A stretch of DNA of 64,000 nt. Origin: an uncultured Opitutaceae bacterium. GTDB lineage: Bacteria > Verrucomicrobiota > Verrucomicrobiia > Opitutales > Opitutaceae. Shown piece after piece: positions 60,941 to 64,000 of this stretch. A program made the translations under genes and the position numbers. Location: contig CALFNN010000069.1 in assembly GCA_937902925.1 (NCBI GenBank), forward strand, positions 1-64,000, written 5' to 3'. Within the stretch, counting starts at the first letter, position 1, and each line of letters opens with the position of its first letter. Below the pieces are notes generated by a model. The model saw only the letters and a list, made by a program, of their open reading frames with translations. It made no database searches and had not been told where the DNA came from.

Positions 60941-62566
60941 TTAGAGCGATTTGTAGAGCGCGAAGACCAGGCGGACGCGGGTGCCCCGGCCGGGTGCGGA
61001 TTCGACGGTGAGGTCCGCGCCGAGCTCGCGGGCGCGCTCGGCAAAATTGCCGAGACCGAGGCCGCTCTGGGGGAGGGTCGCGGGATCGAAGCCGTGGCCG
61101 TTGTCGATCACCTCAAACTCCACGTGCTCGCCGGCCGGGCGGAGCGCGATCGTGACTTGGGTGGCGTCGCCGTGGCGGATCGCGTTGCTCACCGCTTCAC
61201 GGGTGATTTGCAGGGCATGCACGCGTTGCGCGAGCGTGAGATGGCCGGCGACCGCCTCGTCAATCTCCACGGTGCTGCGGAGGGGCCGGAGGCCTTGGAC
61301 GACTTCAAGCAACGTCGCGACGGCCTGCGTGAAGCTTTGCAGCTTCAACGCCTCGGGCTCGAGGCCGCTGATGAAGTTGCGCACGTCGTGAATCGTCTCG
61401 TTGAGCGCCGCGCGCGTTTGTTCGAGCCGCGCGGCCGCCTCGACTTGATCCGGGCGCAACATCGGCCGGATGCCGGCGAGACCCATGCCGGCGGCATAAA
61501 GCGACTGGATGACGCCGTCATGCAAATCGCGGCCGAGGCGGGCGCGTTCGTCCATCGTGCGGCGGAGGGCGACCTCGCTGCGCTGGAGCGACTCCTGCGC
61601 CCGGGTGCGATGCTCGATCTCGCGGCGGAGTTCGTCGCGTTGCGCAAACGACGACTCCACCAGCCGCGCCAGTCGTCCGAACTCGTCCTTCCCGCCCCGC
61701 AGCGCGCGGATGGGCGCCGTGTCGCCCGAAGCGAGGCTGTCGCGAATCCGGGCGAGCGGTCGCAACACCCAGCCTTGCAGCGCCAGCCCCAGCGCGGCGG
61801 TCACCAGCAACCCGAACGCGATGAAGATTTCCGCCTGGTGCGAGTCGGTCTGCAGCATCCGGCTGAGTTCGGGCGCCTCGTAGTCCAGTCGGAGCGTCTG
61901 CACCGGATGGCCCTGCCAGTCGTTCAGCGGTCGCAACAGCGTGATAGTCGCCGGACCTTGTGGGATCGCGGCGGAATTCTGCGGCGGCGCGAGAGTGGCC
62001 CGGCTGTCGGTCAACGCCGCCAGGGTCTTTAACTGGGCCTCGTCCCAGTGGCGCGCCACCATCAGCCAGCCGCGCGCGGCCGAACCCGCCGCCGGCAGCC
62101 GGCGGATGCAGACTTCCAGCAACTGCCCTCCGGCCTCCGCGAAAAAACGCGGACCGGGAGTCTCCGCCACAAGAGTCAGGAAATCGGCGCGCGCGAGCGG
62201 GGGCGCGATGGCTTCCGTGTCGCGGGCTGCCACTTGCCAGTGGATCGCGCCGTCGGGGCCGAGAATCCAGAGCGCTTGCGCCCCGGCGGCGGCCAGATCG
62301 GCCGCAATTTTTTCGCGCGCGACCGCCGTGGGCTCCATCGCGACGCGTGCCAGTTCGTCGGACTGGGAATAGTCGACTGCGAACTGGGGAAGCGTCCGGC
62401 CCGTGGCGTCGATCCAGTGATTCAGCAACAACAGGCGGTTTTGCTGTTCATCGGCCACCAGCCGCGCGGCCTCCGTCCGATCCAGTGCCTGCAACAAAAA
62501 CAGCGCCGCCAAAAAGCCGAGCGCCGCGAAGCCCAGGAGGATTGCGAAGCGGGGTTTTACGTTCAT
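60941..62566 (-). CDS. NarX/DegS-type sensor histidine kinase
   Basis: 541 residues. Membrane helix 1 (about 8-27) and helix 2 (about 246-268) flank a CHASE4-like periplasmic sensor (IDATGRTLPQFAVDYSQSDEL, LWILGPDGAIHW, RADFLTLVAETPGPRFF). A HAMP linker follows (RPLARIRDSLASGD), then a short coiled coil, a HisKA_3 domain with the phospho-His in RLGRDLHDGVIQSLY, and an HATPase with N box REAVSNAIRHGDAT and G boxes DNGHGFDP and GLGLGNFAERA. The C-terminus is complete. It pairs with the response regulator that follows. Confidence 0.94.
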   Translation of the reverse strand: MNVKPRFAILLGFAALGFLAALFLLQALDRTEAARLVADEQQNRLLLLNHWIDATGRTLPQFAVDYSQSDELARVAMEPTAVAREKIAADLAAAGAQALWILGPDGAIHWQVAARDTEAIAPPLARADFLTLVAETPGPRFFAEAGGQLLEVCIRRLPAAGSAARGWLMVARHWDEAQLKTLAALTDSRATLAPPQNSAAIPQGPATITLLRPLNDWQGHPVQTLRLDYEAPELSRMLQTDSHQAEIFIAFGLLVTAALGLALQGWVLRPLARIRDSLASGDTAPIRALRGGKDEFGRLARLVESSFAQRDELRREIEHRTRAQESLQRSEVALRRTMDERARLGRDLHDGVIQSLYAAGMGLAGIRPMLRPDQVEAAARLEQTRAALNETIHDVRNFISGLEPEALKLQSFTQAVATLLEVVQGLRPLRSTVEIDEAVAGHLTLAQRVHALQITREAVSNAIRHGDATQVTIALRPAGEHVEFEVIDNGHGFDPATLPQSGLGLGNFAERARELGADLTVESAPGRGTRVRLVFALYKSL

Positions 62567-62754
62567 CGAAGATCGCGAACGGTGGACTTTCCTTCAGTGA
62601 CCGCCTTTGCGGGCCGGGCCCGTTCCTCCCCACGTTCGGAGACTCCGGCAACGGTTCTCATGGTGACTTCACCTCATTTTCCCGACGGTCGGTGGACGAA
62701 GCTCGCGATGCCGCGAAACCGGCGAAGATGGCGGCGAGCTGGAGGTTTGGTAAT

Positions 62755-62782
62755 CTCGCGCGATGATGGCATCGCGCGCGAG
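62755..62782. repeat. GC-rich inverted repeat (hairpin)
   Basis: CTCGCGCGATG (62755-62765) and CATCGCGCGCGAG (62770-62782) pair over 11 bp with a two-base bulge and a 4-base loop. It lies about 190 bases upstream of the histidine kinase start. Function unknown. Confidence 0.45.
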
Positions 62783-62870
62783 GCCGGACTGCGCGAAACA
62801 CAGGCTCTTCCATCGTCCCAGCGTCGCGGCTTAGCAATATCAAGTGCGCCTGAGTTGCAAAACTTTCAGG

Positions 62871-62890
62871 CTAGGCCTGAACAGGCCTAG
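62871..62890. promoter_or_regulatory. Perfect 9-bp inverted repeat CTAGGCCTG-AA-CAGGCCTAG
   Basis: A palindrome with a 2-base spacer overlaps another, TCAGGC-TAG-GCCTGA, at 62866-62880. It lies about 90 bases before the AlkX-like start, so it could be an operator for it. No regulator is known for it here. Confidence 0.4.
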
Positions 62891-62981
62891 CTATCGTCGG
62901 GTGGCTGGCGCCCGGGATGATGCGGGCCGGCACGGTCGACCCGGCCTTGTTTTTCTCCGATTGGCCGCCTCAATCGGCGAT

Positions 62982-64000
62982 GTGCGGCCTGCCCTCCATG
63001 TTACTCCGATCGCCGCCCGGCGCTTTGTGCGGCGGGTGCTGGGTCTCGACCAACCGTTTGCGGACGTCGCGACAGCCCTGATGCACCACGGCTACGTGCA
63101 GATCGATCCGATCAACGTCTGCGGGCGGATGCAGGATCATATTCTCCGTAACCGCGTCGCCGGTTACCGCGAGGGCGACCTCATGCGTCATCTCCATGGC
63201 GACGGAACGTCGCCCGATGCGGACCGGCGCCGGGCCTTCGAGCACCACCTGCCGGACACCAACGTCCTCGTCGCGTTTCCGCTCGACGCGTGGCCGCATC
63301 TGCTCGCGGCGATGCACCGGCGCACGCGGCGCCACGGCGCGTGGTCTGGCCGGCTGACCCCGCGCGAGCGACCGCTCGCCGAGCATATTCTCGCGGAGAT
63401 CGCGGCGCGCGGCGCGCTGTCGTCGGAGCACATCGACGACGACCGCCGCTCGCGGCAGACCGTCTGGGGCTCCTTTTCGCTGGCCAAACAGACGCTCCAG
63501 AAACTTTTTTTTCACGGCCGCGTGTTGATCGCCCGCCGGGAAAACAACCGCCGGCTTTACGACTTGCCGGAACGCGTCCTGCCCGCGGCCACACTCGCCC
63601 GGCCCGAACCGGACTCGGCCGACACCGCGCGCTGGCTGGCGATCCTCAAGCTCCGCCAGCGCCGCTTGGTCACGCTCAAGCGCGACGAGCTGCCCTTGGT
63701 CGCGGACTTGATCCAGCCGGTCGTCGTGGACGATTGCCCGCCGCTCTACTGCCTGCGCGACGACCTTCCGGCGCTCGTGGCATCGTCCGAGTCTTCGTTG
63801 GCCGACGGCCGGCTTGCAATGGTTGCGGACGGCCTGCGCCTCCTCGCGCCGCTCGATCCCCTGATCTACGACCGTCGGGTCACGGCGGCCCTCTGGGGCT
63901 TCGACTACACGTGGGAGGTCTACACGCCGCCGCACAAACGGGTTCGCGGTTATTATGCGTTGCCCCTGCTGGCCGACACGGAACTCGTGGGCCATGTTGA
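62982..64000 (+). CDS. AlkX/YcaQ-type (HTH_42) DNA glycosylase, 3' truncated by window edge
   Basis: About 339 residues are visible from a proposed GTG at 62982 to the end of the window, with no stop; a GTG at 62901 is an alternative. The start region reads HVTPIAARRFVRRVLGL, followed by the family's catalytic motif in GYVQIDPINV (Q-I-D), as in E. coli YcaQ/AlkX, whereas AlkZ enzymes have Q-x-Q. Then come HILRNRVAGY, a winged-helix part (LAEHILAEIAARGALSSEHID, WGSFSLAKQTLQKLFFHGRVLIARREN), and the late block LLAPLDPLIYDRR. These enzymes unhook interstrand crosslinks or remove alkylated bases. The C-terminus is expected just beyond the window. Confidence 0.85.
   Translation, partial: MRPALHVTPIAARRFVRRVLGLDQPFADVATALMHHGYVQIDPINVCGRMQDHILRNRVAGYREGDLMRHLHGDGTSPDADRRRAFEHHLPDTNVLVAFPLDAWPHLLAAMHRRTRRHGAWSGRLTPRERPLAEHILAEIAARGALSSEHIDDDRRSRQTVWGSFSLAKQTLQKLFFHGRVLIARRENNRRLYDLPERVLPAATLARPEPDSADTARWLAILKLRQRRLVTLKRDELPLVADLIQPVVVDDCPPLYCLRDDLPALVASSESSLADGRLAMVADGLRLLAPLDPLIYDRRVTAALWGFDYTWEVYTPPHKRVRGYYALPLLADTELVGHV

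Larger units (their letters stand above)
62567..62981. other. Intergenic region between the histidine kinase and the AlkX-like gene
   Basis: 415 bases between divergent genes. Two inverted repeats stand out: a GC-rich hairpin at 62755-62782 and a 20-base palindrome at 62871-62890. Frames in this stretch are Arg/Pro/Ser-rich and not convincing. It must hold the promoters of both the two-component system/pseudopilin run and the AlkX-like gene. Confidence 0.55.

Noticed and set aside
1-64000. CRISPR arrays, tRNA or rRNA genes, transposases
   Set aside because: No regularly spaced repeats, no tRNA-like cloverleaf in the gaps, and no transposase or integrase protein were seen.

Overview
This is a GC-rich chromosomal window that most resembles a member of the Opitutaceae (Verrucomicrobiota). 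This is inferred from gene content, not from a marker gene. The pointers are TonB-dependent receptors (one with an N-terminal EF-hand), a CE15 glucuronoyl esterase, several plant-polysaccharide enzymes, an ADOP-type orphan ABC permease, TPR proteins with a TMTC-like membrane domain, and many ATGA/GTGA gene overlaps. No rRNA, tRNA, CRISPR array or complete insertion sequence was seen. The high GC content produces very long shadow reading frames opposite almost every real gene.

Layout. 1-311: 3' end of an unknown gene. 384-7709, all on the minus strand: YncE-like beta-propeller, a methyltransferase very like mycobacterial Rv2952, ADOP permease, Gfo/Idh/MocA oxidoreductase and two SDRs. 8225-11755: TonB-dependent receptor followed by a clear terminator. 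11863-14338, minus strand: a tightly overlapping trio of BASS transporter, M20 peptidase and YjbQ. 14547-36 kb: a plant cell-wall (mainly pectin) region with a small LamG protein, a 1279-residue LamG/toroid/CARDB protein, a GHL6-type glycosidase, a VOC protein, PL4 rhamnogalacturonan lyase, CE15 esterase, Bcr-type MFS exporter, NHL protein, GH28, two tandem PL10 pectate lyases and a Cache-HAMP sensor without output domain. 35696-37348: anchored subtilisin-like protease.

37508-50559 is the most striking part. It holds six consecutive paralogues that join a TMTC-like GT-C glycosyltransferase membrane domain to 6-11 TPRs. Five are collinear, most with overlapping stop/start codons, and the sixth faces them. 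They fall into two sequence subfamilies and share TPR tails across subfamilies, which suggests duplication and recombination. 50711-53911 is an Oar-type TonB-dependent receptor, and 54309-55127 an ECF sigma factor.

55185-62566, all on the minus strand: a NarX/NarL-type two-component pair leads into two tandem copies of a three-gene minor-pseudopilin module (PilV-like, PilW-like, PilX-like). The window ends inside an AlkX/YcaQ-type DNA glycosylase gene on the plus strand.

How they may work together (inference): secreted PL4, PL10, GH28 and GHL6 enzymes cut pectic polymers, CE15 opens lignin-glucuronate esters, the outer-membrane receptors take up products, and the oxidoreductases and exporters deal with products inside. 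The GT-C/TPR array probably glycosylates exported proteins or builds a surface glycan. The pseudopilins belong to a type IV pilus or type II secretion machine whose core genes are not in this window.
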